This document shows positions 33,045 to 41,052 of a DNA stretch of 41,435 nt, in pieces. The stretch spans positions 1 to 41,435 of the forward strand of contig QHYJ01000093.1 in NCBI GenBank assembly GCA_003223255.1, given 5' to 3'. A program made the position numbers and the translations under genes. Position 1 is the stretch's first letter. Each line of letters opens with the position of its first letter. The stretch is from Acidobacteriota bacterium (GTDB taxonomy: Bacteria > Acidobacteriota > Terriglobia > Acidiferrales > UBA7541). The notes below the pieces were generated by a model, which had not been told where the DNA came from, did no database searches, and saw only the letters and a list, made by a program, of their open reading frames with translations.

Positions 33045-33761
33045 ATGAGTCGAATCGCCGCCATTTTGCCGGCTGCCGGCCTGGGAACGCGCATGGGCGC
33101 GGATACGCCCAAGCAGTTTCTCGAGCTGAACGGCACGCCCATCGTGATTCTCAGCGTGCGGCGCATCGCATCCTGCGCGCTGGTGACCAACCTCATCGTC
33201 GCCACGCGAGGCGATGAAGTGCAGCGCCTCGAAGAGCGCATCGCTAGGGAAAAATTCAAGCAGTCCGTGCGCGTGGTCAAGGGCGGCGATTCGCGGCAGG
33301 AGTCCGTTGCCGCCGCCTTGCGCGAAGTGCCCAACGACACGGAAATCGTCCTGGTGCACGACGCCGTGCGGCCGTTCGTCACCGTCGAGCAGATTACGCG
33401 CGTCATCGAAGAAGCGCGCCGCTGCCAGGCCGCGATTCTGGGCATCCCGGCGATGGATACCGTGAAAGAAGTGAAGCGCGCCAGCCTGCCGGAAGACGTC
33501 GCCCTCATCACCGGCACGATTCCGCGCGAGCGCCTGGTCCTGGCGCAGACGCCTCAGGTTTTTGCGACCAAGCTCCTCAAAGAAGCGTTTGCCCGTGCGC
33601 AGTCCGACGGCGTGAACGCCTCGGACGAGGCGGGCCTTGTCGAGCGCCTGGGCCACAACGTGCACGTTGTGCTCGGCTCCGAGCGCAATATGAAAATCAC
33701 CAAGCCCGCCGACATGGAACTCGCCCGCTTTTACCTCGACCGCGAAAGCAAAAAAGCATGA
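33045..33761 (+). CDS. ispD: 2-C-methyl-D-erythritol 4-phosphate cytidylyltransferase
   Basis: IspD is the third MEP-pathway enzyme and activates methylerythritol phosphate with CTP. The 238-residue protein opens with IAAILPAAGLGTRMGADTPKQFLELNG (nucleotide-binding loop). VKGGDSRQESVAAAL, VLVHDAVRPFVT and the C-terminal AQTPQVFATKLLKEAF, ASDEAGLVERLG and NMKITKPADMELA follow. It overlaps ispF by four bases (ATGA), so translation is coupled. Confidence 0.97.
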   Translation: MSRIAAILPAAGLGTRMGADTPKQFLELNGTPIVILSVRRIASCALVTNLIVATRGDEVQRLEERIAREKFKQSVRVVKGGDSRQESVAAALREVPNDTEIVLVHDAVRPFVTVEQITRVIEEARRCQAAILGIPAMDTVKEVKRASLPEDVALITGTIPRERLVLAQTPQVFATKLLKEAFARAQSDGVNASDEAGLVERLGHNVHVVLGSERNMKITKPADMELARFYLDRESKKA

Positions 33762-34237
33762 GCACGCGCTGCGGCATCGGTTACGATTTGCATCGCTTGG
33801 CCGAGGGGCGAAAGCTTATCGTCGGTGGCATCGAATTGCCGTTCGATAAAGGGCCGGTGGGCCATTCCGATGGCGACGTGCTCGCGCATGCGATGTGCGA
33901 TGCGCTCCTCGGCGCGGCGGGACTCGGTGATATCGGCACGCATTTTCCGGATACGGATCCGAAGTGGAAAGGCGCGAACAGCCTGCTTTTTCTGGAGCAC
34001 GCGAAAAATTTGCTGGCGGACAAAAACTTCGCCATCGAGCACGTCGACGCCGTCGTGATTACTGAGAAGCCAAAGCTCGGCCCGCATTTTCCGAAGATGC
34101 GCGAAGCCCTGGCCAAAGCGCTCGGCGTTTCGTCCGACCAAATCCACCTCAAAGCCAAAACCAACGAAGGTGTCGACGCTATTGGCCGCGGCGAAGCCAT
34201 TGCCGCCCACGTCGTCGCCACGCTCTCCTCCGTGTAG
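33758..34237 (+). CDS. ispF: 2-C-methyl-D-erythritol 2,4-cyclodiphosphate synthase
   Basis: IspF is the fifth MEP-pathway enzyme, a trimer with zinc. It has 159 residues. The first metal site is GIGYDLHRLAEGRKLIVGG and the second is GHSDGDVLAHAMCDALLGA. The third is DIGTHFPDTDPKWKGANS, and the C terminus has KTNEGVDAIGRGEAIAAH. The start overlaps ispD by ATGA. Confidence 0.98.
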   Translation: MSTRCGIGYDLHRLAEGRKLIVGGIELPFDKGPVGHSDGDVLAHAMCDALLGAAGLGDIGTHFPDTDPKWKGANSLLFLEHAKNLLADKNFAIEHVDAVVITEKPKLGPHFPKMREALAKALGVSSDQIHLKAKTNEGVDAIGRGEAIAAHVVATLSSV

Positions 34238-34239
34238 GG

Positions 34240-34255
34240 GCACGGCATGCCGTGC
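34240..34255 (+). terminator. perfect palindrome after ispF
   Basis: GCACGGCATGCCGTGC, a 16-nt perfect palindrome, begins two bases after the ispF stop codon and is followed by GCGTCTTCTTCTG. It could act as a weak terminator or as a protein-binding site; no true T-run is present. Confidence 0.4.
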
Positions 34256-34314
34256 GCGTCTTCTTCTGCGAAGTCGTGCCGCGTCTTACACTGTAGCCTT
34301 GAGCTGTTAACACG

Positions 34315-34863
34315 ATGGACTCCGACCAACAATCAAACGCACCCGCCATTGCCGCCAATCCCTTTAGGTCGACCGACGTCCTCGCCATTCTCCGCGAACG
34401 CGGCTGGCTGACAGTCGGTCCCACTCCCGAAATCGATGCCTGGTGTGCCCACGCCGCCGCGATTCTTGGCACGCAAACCCCTGACCGCGCAGCCCTTACC
34501 GAACTGCTCTCGCTGGTCTTTCATTACGATGCGCAAGAAACCCTATCGCGCGTGGCCACGCACGAAGTCCTCGCGCGCTACGCCGCGCGCGATGTCCTAC
34601 GTCACTTGGCGCTGCTGCTATTGGACGGCGCGCCGCTGAACTCCGAACGCCTCAAAGAAATCGTCACAAAGCTGAAAGAAGCACTCCAATTGCCCGGCCG
34701 CGAACTGCTTTATCCCCTGCGCGTGGCGCTCGCCGGCCGCCCCGGCGACGGCTCGCTCGACCGCGTCATCCTGCTCCTCGACGAAGCCGCTCCTCTGCCC
34801 TTTGCCGTCCCCGTCAAATCCGCCCGCACCCGCATTCTCGAATTCTGTTCCGCCCTCGATTAA
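34315..34863 (+). CDS. free-standing GluRS anticodon-binding-like protein
   Basis: This 182-residue protein resembles the C-terminal anticodon-binding domain of class I glutamyl-tRNA synthetase. The match is best from about 110 to 160: RLKEIVTKLKEALQL, then GRELLYPLRVALAGRPGDGS and LDRVILLLDEAAPL. In GltX the corresponding stretch reads like GKLFQPLRVALTGR...LLGKE. The catalytic Rossmann domain with HIGH and KMSKS motifs is absent. It is followed by rlmB, which acts on rRNA, and preceded by ispF. Its function is unknown; it may bind tRNA without charging it. An ordinary gene start (ATG 34315) is visible. Confidence 0.65.
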   Translation: MDSDQQSNAPAIAANPFRSTDVLAILRERGWLTVGPTPEIDAWCAHAAAILGTQTPDRAALTELLSLVFHYDAQETLSRVATHEVLARYAARDVLRHLALLLLDGAPLNSERLKEIVTKLKEALQLPGRELLYPLRVALAGRPGDGSLDRVILLLDEAAPLPFAVPVKSARTRILEFCSALD

Positions 34864-34949
34864 ACTCGCCCCGTAGGGCCTGCTTCCTAGGCGGGCCGCT
34901 CTTCAGATTCCTTTCCACTCTTGGTCTTCGACGTTACACTGTGCATTCC

Positions 34950-35699
34950 ATGGACAAGCTCACCGGCATCCACGCGGTCAAAGAAGCACTCGAAGCCCAG
35001 CGCCCCATCGACCGCATCGCCATCGCCAAGGGCCGCCAGGACACGCGCATCGAAGAAATCGTTCAGCTCGCGCGCAAACAAAGAATTCCCGTGCGCTTCG
35101 AAGACCGCAATCAGCTCGACCGCCTGGCCAATTCGAAAGATCACCAAGGGGTTGTCGCGGTAGCCGCTGCGCGCGCCGCTGCCACGTTGCAGGATATCCT
35201 CGCAACCGCGATTCAAGCCCGCGGCCAAATCGGTCTCATCGTCCTGCTCGACGGCGTGGAAGATCCGCACAACCTGGGCGCCATCGTTCGAACGGCCCTG
35301 GCTGCGGGCGCGCACGGCGTGGTGATTCCCGAGCGCCGCGCCGCTGGCCTCAGCGACACCGTGGCGCGCTCTTCCGCCGGTGCGCTGGCGCACCTGCCCG
35401 TCGCCAAAGTGACGAATCTCGCGCGCGCCATGGAAGAACTAAAGGAAGTCGGCTACTGGCTCGTGGGGCTAGACGAAAACGCGGAAAAAACTTACACCGA
35501 AGTGGACTACACTTCGCCGGTAGGCATCGTTCTCGGCAGCGAAGGCCAGGGTCTGCACGAATTGACGTGCAAGCGCTGCGATTTTGTCGTCTCGCTTCCC
35601 ACGACCGGCCCCGTCAAATCCCTCAACGTTTCCGTCGCCGCCGGCGTGGTCCTCTTTGAAGCCCTCCGTCAGCGTAAGGCCGCTTCTCGAACCAAATGA
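34950..35699 (+). CDS. rlmB: 23S rRNA (guanosine-2'-O-)-methyltransferase RlmB
   Basis: RlmB (SPOUT family, TrmH-like) methylates G2251 of 23S rRNA. The 249-residue protein has the N-terminal substrate-binding domain DKLTGIHAVKEALEAQRPID and VPVRFEDRNQLDRLANSKDHQGVVA. The knotted methyltransferase domain has LLDGVEDPHNLGAIVRTALAAGAHGVVIP, the VGIVLGSEGQGL motif and SLPTTGPVKSLNVSVAAGVVLFEALR. The ATG at 34950 is preferred over a GTG at 34941; neither has a clear ribosome-binding site. Confidence 0.93.
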   Translation: MDKLTGIHAVKEALEAQRPIDRIAIAKGRQDTRIEEIVQLARKQRIPVRFEDRNQLDRLANSKDHQGVVAVAAARAAATLQDILATAIQARGQIGLIVLLDGVEDPHNLGAIVRTALAAGAHGVVIPERRAAGLSDTVARSSAGALAHLPVAKVTNLARAMEELKEVGYWLVGLDENAEKTYTEVDYTSPVGIVLGSEGQGLHELTCKRCDFVVSLPTTGPVKSLNVSVAAGVVLFEALRQRKAASRTK

Positions 35700-35754
35700 A
35701 TGCAGCTTAACTCAACGCTCGTTTCTTCCGAAGCGGTTAAAAACCAGCGAAACG

Positions 35755-35795
35755 GCCATTCCGGGGCCGCGTTTTCTGCGGCCGAGGGATCCCGA
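35755..35795 (+). repeat. intergenic repeat with ATTCCGGGG...GAGGGATC core
   Basis: gccattccggggccgcgttt and tctgcggccgagggatccc lie between rlmB and apt. It resembles the dispersed CCGAG...GAGGGATC repeats, and GGGGCCGC can pair with GCGGCC to form a hairpin. Confidence 0.5.
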
Positions 35796-35857
35796 CTTGA
35801 TGGCACTTTAACGGAGGCCAATGGCAACACGCAACAACGGACGACTCGAGGAATCTC

Positions 35858-36379
35858 TTACTTGTCGTACTGAATCAGCGAAAACACATCCACGCCATTC
35901 AGCTTCTTGCGCCCGCCGAGAAACGTCAGCTCCACCGCAAACGCCGCGCCTTCCACCGTCCCTCCCAGCTTCTGCACAAGCTTTGCCGTCGCCGAAGCCG
36001 TTCCGCCCGTCGCCAGCAAGTCGTCGCAAATAATCACGCGCTGCCCGGGCTTCACCGCATCCTCGTGAATCTCGAGCGTGTCCGTACCGTATTCCAGCGC
36101 ATACGAAATGCTCGCTGTTTTGGACGGCAGTTTCTTCGGTTTGCGCACCGGCACAAAACCTGCTCCCAGCCGGTACGCCAGCGCGGGTGCAAAAATAAAT
36201 CCGCGCGCCTCGATGCCTGCCACCACGTCAATCGTGTGGCCCTTATAGTGATCGCACAGCCGGTCTACCAGCTTGTGAAAGCCCTGCTTGTCCTTCAGCA
36301 GCGTGGTGATGTCGTAGAACAAGATTCCCGGCTTCGGGTAATCCGGCACTTCGCGGATCAATTTCTTCAGATCATTCAT
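35858..36379 (-). CDS. apt: adenine phosphoribosyltransferase
   Basis: Apt salvages adenine with PRPP to AMP. The protein has 173 residues. Landmarks are [101 protein letters not shown] (PRPP motif in [13 protein letters not shown]) and the C-terminal VQKLGG. It is on the minus strand and convergent with rlmB; a repeat (near 35755) lies in the gap. Confidence 0.97.
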   Translation of the reverse strand: MNDLKKLIREVPDYPKPGILFYDITTLLKDKQGFHKLVDRLCDHYKGHTIDVVAGIEARGFIFAPALAYRLGAGFVPVRKPKKLPSKTASISYALEYGTDTLEIHEDAVKPGQRVIICDDLLATGGTASATAKLVQKLGGTVEGAAFAVELTFLGGRKKLNGVDVFSLIQYDK

Positions 36380-36465
36380 TCACCCGTTCTCCTCCTCGCA
36401 TTTGGGTTCCATGCAATTCATCGCGTGGCACAAACTTGCTCGGTTTGCTAAAAAAGTTGCCCGCT

Positions 36466-36510
36466 TGTCCTTCCGAGGGCGGTGTTTGCCCGAGGAATCT
36501 GCTTTTCGCC
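36466..36510 (+). repeat. intergenic repeat with CCGAGGGCGG...CGAGGAATCTG
   Basis: Tgtccttccgagggcggtg and tttgcccgaggaatctgc are related to the other dispersed copies. The piece lies between apt and the acylphosphatase gene. Confidence 0.45.
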
Positions 36511-36530
36511 GTTCTGTCTTTCAAAGCACT

Positions 36531-36866
36531 TCACGCACTCGGACTGATCACAAACCCAACTTCGTACTGCGCCTCTACCGCCGCGGGCTCTTCCAATACA
36601 CCCGTGACATCGGATCCCATTGGCCCGCGCTCCAGGAGCTTTCGCAATTCCTTATGCTGTTCCGGCGTCCCCATGGCAAACACTTCCACCCGCCCGTCCC
36701 AAAGATTTCTCACGAAACCGCTGACTCGAAGCTGCTCTGCGAAGCGCTGCGTGTAGAGGCGAAAGCCCACACGTTGGACCATTCCCGATACAAAATACCG
36801 TTTGGCTAACTTTGCCTCGCTCACAGGTCGCAAAATTGTAGCAGACGCGCGCCGTTTCTTTCTCAT
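36531..36866 (-). CDS. acylphosphatase
   Basis: Acylphosphatases hydrolyse acyl-phosphates. The core is recognisable: RYFVSGMVQRVGFRLYTQR with the phosphate-binding loop, FVRNLWDGRVEVFAMG with the catalytic Asn, and ELRKLLERGP. Two oddities: the usual VQGVGFR reads VQRVGFR, and the N in VRNLxDG is followed by tryptophan rather than proline. The catalytic arginine of GFR is present. The ATG at 36866 gives 111 residues, and a GTG at 36824 would give 97, closer to the family's usual size (about 90). The frame is open further upstream to 37652 without family sequence, so that longer form is not real. Confidence 0.8.
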   Translation of the reverse strand: MRKKRRASATILRPVSEAKLAKRYFVSGMVQRVGFRLYTQRFAEQLRVSGFVRNLWDGRVEVFAMGTPEQHKELRKLLERGPMGSDVTGVLEEPAAVEAQYEVGFVISPSA

Positions 36867-37106
36867 CGGTGCCAAGAAATTATCCGCCACTGACTCCCCC
36901 AACGATGCAACGAGACCATCTTGGAGTGCGGCGGCTTGCCGCTGCTTTTCTTCGCTGTTCGCACCGCTCCATATTTTGCAAGCCGCGATAATGCTCGGTA
37001 GTGGCTTTGTTCCCGCTTGCGCTACACTGTGAACTGAAGAGCGGTATCCAGCGGCCTCATTTCTGCTAGGCCGCCCGAGAGAACATTGCGCGCATCTAAA
37101 ATAGTT

Positions 37107-37997
37107 ATGACGCAAGCCAAACGGAATCCTCGCCGCTTTCGCAATTTTTCGCTGCTTTCCGCTCTTTTCTTGGCACTGCCGCTTGGCGCCTTTCCGCTTC
37201 TTGCCCAAGACGCTCCACAAGGTCCCATGGCCCCTCCGCCCGACCATCACGTTGTGCGCATCGGCAACGAGCCCGAACCTCCCGCGCCGCCTTCGCTTCC
37301 CGAATCCGAAATCATCCAGCGTTTTTCTCAGAAGGAAGATCAGTATCTTGCGATGCGCGCGCATTTCACTTACAAGAAAACCATTCGCATCGAGGAGTTC
37401 GGCCCGGACGGCAAGCCCACGGGAGAATACGTGCTGGTGATGGAGCCTGCGCGCGACGCCGACGGAAAAGTCTATGAACAAGTCGTGCAGCGCCCGCAAT
37501 CCACCATGCAGCACTTCTTTGTTCGTTCGGAAGATCTCGAAGGCTTGCAGCGCATTCCCGCATTTCCTCTGACCACGGCTCAGCTTGCCAATTACAACTT
37601 GAAATATCTGGGCAAAGAACAAGTCGATGAGGTTAACTGCTACATTTTTCAAGTGAAGCCCAAGATTCTCGAACGCCAGAAGGCGTATTTCGATGGCGTC
37701 GTTTGGGTCGATTCGCAGTACCTCGAAGTAGTGAAAACCTACGGGCAGTGGATGACCGATCTCGGCCCCATCCAGGTTATCAAAGACTTGCCCTTTAACT
37801 TGTTCGAAACCTACCGCGAAAACGTTGCAGGAAAATACTGGTTCCCGAACTATTCGCGTTCCGATGACACCGCGGAACTAAAAAACGGACAGCAGATTCC
37901 CGTGCGCATCGTCATCAAGTGGACCGATTTCAAGCCCTTTCCTGCCACTCCTCAAGTCACGGCCCCCGCCAAGCGGCCGACACCCGCGAATCCGTAA
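37107..37997 (+). CDS. secreted protein of LolA/outer-membrane-lipoprotein-sorting type (uncertain)
   Basis: The N terminus is a signal peptide: basic TQAKRNPRRFRN, then SLLSALFLALPLGAFPLLA, with cleavage after AQ-like residues. The mature part of about 260 residues has the beta-rich composition seen in outer-membrane lipoprotein sorting proteins: RAHFTYKKTIRIEEF, VDEVNCYIFQVKPKILE, YFDGVVWVDSQYLEVVKTYGQ and NYSRSDDTAELKNGQQIPVRIV. The tail is proline-rich. I cannot name the substrate. The ATG at 37107 is preferred over a TTG at 37086. It lies in an isolated position with short repeats on its 3' side. Confidence 0.7.
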   Translation: MTQAKRNPRRFRNFSLLSALFLALPLGAFPLLAQDAPQGPMAPPPDHHVVRIGNEPEPPAPPSLPESEIIQRFSQKEDQYLAMRAHFTYKKTIRIEEFGPDGKPTGEYVLVMEPARDADGKVYEQVVQRPQSTMQHFFVRSEDLEGLQRIPAFPLTTAQLANYNLKYLGKEQVDEVNCYIFQVKPKILERQKAYFDGVVWVDSQYLEVVKTYGQWMTDLGPIQVIKDLPFNLFETYRENVAGKYWFPNYSRSDDTAELKNGQQIPVRIVIKWTDFKPFPATPQVTAPAKRPTPANP

Positions 37998-38021
37998 CCC
38001 TTGTTCAAGTACTTTCTTAAT

Positions 38022-38077
38022 TGTCATCCCGAGCGCAGCGCGCTTCTTGCGCTCCGGATGCGGGAGTGAGGGATCTG
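38022..38077 (+). repeat. intergenic repeat, TCATCCCGAGCGCAGCG...GAGGGATCTG
   Basis: tgtcatcccgagcgcagcgc then a ttcttgcgctc hairpin and gagtgagggatctgttt. This copy is longer than the others. It lies between the secreted-protein gene and the HAD gene. Confidence 0.55.
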
Positions 38078-38148
38078 TTTCTCGCAGGTTGCGGGCGAAA
38101 AAGCAGCGGCCGACTAAGTCCCAAAACCTGAAAACTGAAAACTAAAAA

Positions 38149-38814
38149 CTACTTCACTCCATTGCGCACCTGCTCCAAAACCTTCGGCAGTTCTTCCAGC
38201 GATCCGATCAAAAATTCCGGCCGCGCCGCGCGCAGCCGCTTCTCTGTCGGGAACGGACCGATGACTCCGATCGCCAATACCCCTGCGCTTCGCGCCATCT
38301 CCACGTCCTGCGGCGCATCGCCAACATAAACACAGCACGCCGCTTGCAATTCCATTTGTCGCAACGCAAGCCGCAGCGGCGCAGGATGCGGCTTTTTTCT
38401 CAACGTATCCCCGCTGCATACGCGCGCGGAAAAAAGCCGCGTCAGCCGAAACTCCCGCAATTGCCGCACCACGCGGTCGCGATCCCCGCTCGTCACCAAG
38501 CCAAGAGTGTGTTTCGTTCGAAGGGCATGCAACACCCGCCGCGCCCCAGGAATCAATTGGGGCCGGTGCTTCGCATAATGCTCGCGCCACGCGCGGTCAG
38601 CCTCGTCCCAAAGCTTTCGCGGCAATTTCGCCGCGCGATACACCTGATACCAGTTCGGCGAATAGTGCCTCTCCAATTCCTTGATGCCCCACGCGATACC
38701 CATTTCTCGGAACATCGCTAGGTACGCCGAAGTATCAGCATGGTAGGAATCGATAAGCGTGCCATCCCAATCGAACAGCACGCCACGCAAACTCCCGTTC
38801 TGCCTTGCTGCCAT
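38149..38814 (-). CDS. HAD-superfamily hydrolase (phosphoglycolate phosphatase-like)
   Basis: This is a haloacid dehalogenase-type phosphatase of 221 residues. Motif I is VLFDWDGTLIDSYHAD (two Asp, the nucleophile first). Motif II is the threonine or serine in LGLVTSGDRDRV. Motif III is the lysine in RKKPHPAPL, and motif IV is VYVGDAPQDVEMARSAG. The helical cap lies between motif I and II. Substrate is unknown; the pattern is that of Gph-like phosphatases. The N terminus overlaps nothing and it starts with ATG at 38814. Confidence 0.9.
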   Translation of the reverse strand: MAARQNGSLRGVLFDWDGTLIDSYHADTSAYLAMFREMGIAWGIKELERHYSPNWYQVYRAAKLPRKLWDEADRAWREHYAKHRPQLIPGARRVLHALRTKHTLGLVTSGDRDRVVRQLREFRLTRLFSARVCSGDTLRKKPHPAPLRLALRQMELQAACCVYVGDAPQDVEMARSAGVLAIGVIGPFPTEKRLRAARPEFLIGSLEELPKVLEQVRNGVK

Positions 38815-38899
38815 CGCGCCTCAGAGTAACAGAAATTTTCTATTCGCCCGCTCGTTCGTAAGCTTTCGTTTTCTTTTGCCCACTGAGACGCACCCAGCT

Positions 38900-38942
38900 T
38901 GTCATCCTGAGGACCGCCTAGTTTGGGGTCCGAAGGATTTCT
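38900..38942 (+). repeat. intergenic repeat, GTCATCCTGAGG...CCGAAGGATTTCTC
   Basis: gtcatcctgaggaccgccta and tttggggtccgaaggatttc form a diverged member of the same repeat family, with pairing arms GGACC/GGTCC. It lies between the HAD and PilZ genes. Confidence 0.45.
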
Positions 38943-39020
38943 CAACTCAGGTAGCATGCTAGAACAATGCCGCTTGGATTGTTTCGAGAGAAGGACTGGA
39001 GAGAAACCGTTCGGGAGAAC

Positions 39021-39629
39021 TCAAGGCTTCAAAAAGCGCGAAGGCAGATAATCGTCGTGATCGAACTGCACATCATCAAAACACGCCGCCAATCCATACC
39101 ACCTCGGCATGGCTGCCGCTTCAACACGGCACACATGCGCGAGCGTGGTCATCACCACGCTGCCGAGTCCCATGGGCTTGCTCACCAGCACAACCTCTAG
39201 CTCGATCGACGCTCCGAAGGGCAATGGCCTCGGGCACAGGAAATAGACGCCCGTCGAACTGATGTTGCGCATCACCAGCGTGACGGGATATTTCTCCGGC
39301 ACGCCCCCCACCGCGCGAAGCCGCAACGACAGCCTCAGCTTGGCGCGCGGATATTGCCGCTGCTCGGGATGCACGCCGACTGCATGCGTCGGCACGCGAA
39401 CGAATTGCCGCGGCAGGGAAGAGCTCAGCAGGGGAAGCACGCGCAGCGCGGGGGTACGCGGCAATTCTGGCACAACCGCAGGCGCCGCGGTGACAAGTTG
39501 CGGCCCCGTGGTCGCGTTGAGCGGCTTCGCTACCTGCGCGGCATGTGGTGCCGCAGCTGCTTCTTGCGGCTCGATGGCGGACCTGTCTGGCCAAGGTTCG
39601 ACTGAGAATGCGTGTCTCGTCGCGTTCAT
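39021..39629 (-). CDS. PilZ-domain protein
   Basis: The protein has 202 residues. The first half is alanine- and proline-rich without known features. The second half is a PilZ-like c-di-GMP receptor domain: RQYPRAKLRLSLRLRAV with the RxxxR-type basic start, MRNISSTGVYFLCP with the (D/N)xSxxG motif, and GASIELEVVLVSKPMG. The residues needed to bind c-di-GMP are present in outline. It may regulate motility, surface polysaccharide or another output; none is encoded beside it. Confidence 0.8.
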   Translation of the reverse strand: MNATRHAFSVEPWPDRSAIEPQEAAAAPHAAQVAKPLNATTGPQLVTAAPAVVPELPRTPALRVLPLLSSSLPRQFVRVPTHAVGVHPEQRQYPRAKLRLSLRLRAVGGVPEKYPVTLVMRNISSTGVYFLCPRPLPFGASIELEVVLVSKPMGLGSVVMTTLAHVCRVEAAAMPRWYGLAACFDDVQFDHDDYLPSRFLKP

Positions 39630-40029
39630 TTCGCCCCTCAGAGACGAAACTTCGCTACTGTTGGCTTTGGCCTAACAAGCTACTGCAACTGTCTAACTTT
39701 CTTACTTTCTGGAATTACCCCAACCACGCTGTGCAGTGTGGAAGGTCAAGATCGCAAAACAAAAAGTCGAAGTCAATCTCTAGAAAAACCTGAGAGTGTC
39801 CTATCGTCTAACATCTGGTAATGGTACGTAAACTCGCCCACCACATTCTGTACATTCCTTCCGCGAAAGCCCAACCAATATGGTCCTCGACACTTCCGCA
39901 GTTTCCCGGTATTCGTAATGGTTTGCCGTTCGCTCCGAATTGTGGATGGTTTGTTGGTTTCTTCTTCGCTGCTCTTTTTCGGATGGACTCGTTTTTCAGT
40001 CCCGGCTATTCGTAAACCTTGGCGCAACT
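39630..40029. other. intergenic region before the DMT transporter
   Basis: These 400 bases have no recognised gene. Open frames reach into the region from the transporter, but they lack family sequence and are AT-richer than neighbours. No hairpin or promoter stands out. Confidence 0.45.
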
Positions 40030-41052
40030 ATGTCGACCACGTGCACCCTAACAGAGACCTCCAATGCTACTCGCCCTCCCGCGCTTCCGCCCCACTCCCA
40101 CGTTCATGCCGGTGCCGCGGCCCCGCTCGTGCTGGCTGCTTTTGCCGCGGTCTACCTGCTCTGGGGCTCGACCTATCTGGCCATCCGCATCGGCGTCGAG
40201 ACCATTCCTCCGCTCATGCTGGCTGGACTGCGTCATTTTACCGCGGGGCTGCTCCTCTATCCCATACTTCGCTGGAAAACAGGCGTTCGACCTACCAGCA
40301 CCCACTGGAAGACGGCCGCGGTGACCGGTTTCCTGCTGCTGTTTGCCGGAAATGGCGGGGTCAGTTGGGCGGAACAAATCGTTCCCTCGGGGATAACGGC
40401 GTTGCTGGTGACCATGGTCTCTCTCTGGCTGGTCATTGTGGACTGGCTTCGCCCTGGCGGCCACCGACCCGTACCCAAAGTGATCCTCGGACTCATTCTG
40501 GGCTTTGCCGGAATGGTGCTGCTTGTCGGGCCCGCGCATCTTGGCAATTCGGCACGCGTGGATCCGCGCGGCGTCGCTGTTCTGGTGTTCGCTTCGTTTG
40601 CCTGGGCCTGCGGCTCGATCTATTCGAAGCATGGCGGCATGCCCAACTCCGCCCTCCTGGGAGTGTCCATGCAAAGCTTCGCGGGCGGCACGGTCCTCCT
40701 TTTTGCTGGGCTTCTCACCGGAGAATTTCAACGCTTCCATTTTGCCGCGGTCACCGCGCGCTCCTGGATCGCGCTGGCTTACCTCATCGTATTCGGCTCG
40801 GGCATTGGCCTCAGCGCGTACATTTACATTCTGCAGAAGAGCACCGCCGTGCGCGTGGCCACCTACGCGTTTGTGAATCCCGTGGTCGCCCTGTTTCTCG
40901 GCTGGCTCATTGCCGACGAGACCATCTCGCTGCGTACCATTGTGGCCGCCGTCGTCATTCTTACGGCCGTCATCCTGGTCATTAAAGCTCCGCACCGCTC
41001 GCCCGCACGTAAGGAGGATACGGAGCCCGTGCCTGCCTCCGGCGAAGTCTGA
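40030..41052 (+). CDS. EamA/DMT-family transporter
   Basis: This integral membrane protein of about 340 residues has ten predicted transmembrane segments in two EamA halves. The first begins with LAAFAAVYLLWGSTYLAIRIGVETIPPLMLAGLRH, the second with GVAVLVFASFAWACGSIYSKHG. It ends AYAFVNPVVALFLGWLIADETISLRTIVAAVVIL. The LWGSTYLAIR and NPVVALFLGW pieces are typical of the drug/metabolite transporter superfamily. The substrate cannot be predicted. The ATG at 40030 is the start next to the family region; an in-frame ATG at 39940 adds unrelated residues. Confidence 0.9.
   Translation: MSTTCTLTETSNATRPPALPPHSHVHAGAAAPLVLAAFAAVYLLWGSTYLAIRIGVETIPPLMLAGLRHFTAGLLLYPILRWKTGVRPTSTHWKTAAVTGFLLLFAGNGGVSWAEQIVPSGITALLVTMVSLWLVIVDWLRPGGHRPVPKVILGLILGFAGMVLLVGPAHLGNSARVDPRGVAVLVFASFAWACGSIYSKHGGMPNSALLGVSMQSFAGGTVLLFAGLLTGEFQRFHFAAVTARSWIALAYLIVFGSGIGLSAYIYILQKSTAVRVATYAFVNPVVALFLGWLIADETISLRTIVAAVVILTAVILVIKAPHRSPARKEDTEPVPASGEV

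Noticed and set aside
36867-37652. Long upstream extension of the acylphosphatase frame
   Set aside because: It runs antisense to the secreted-protein gene at 37107-37997, which has a signal peptide and coding character; the acylphosphatase fold needs only about 90 residues.
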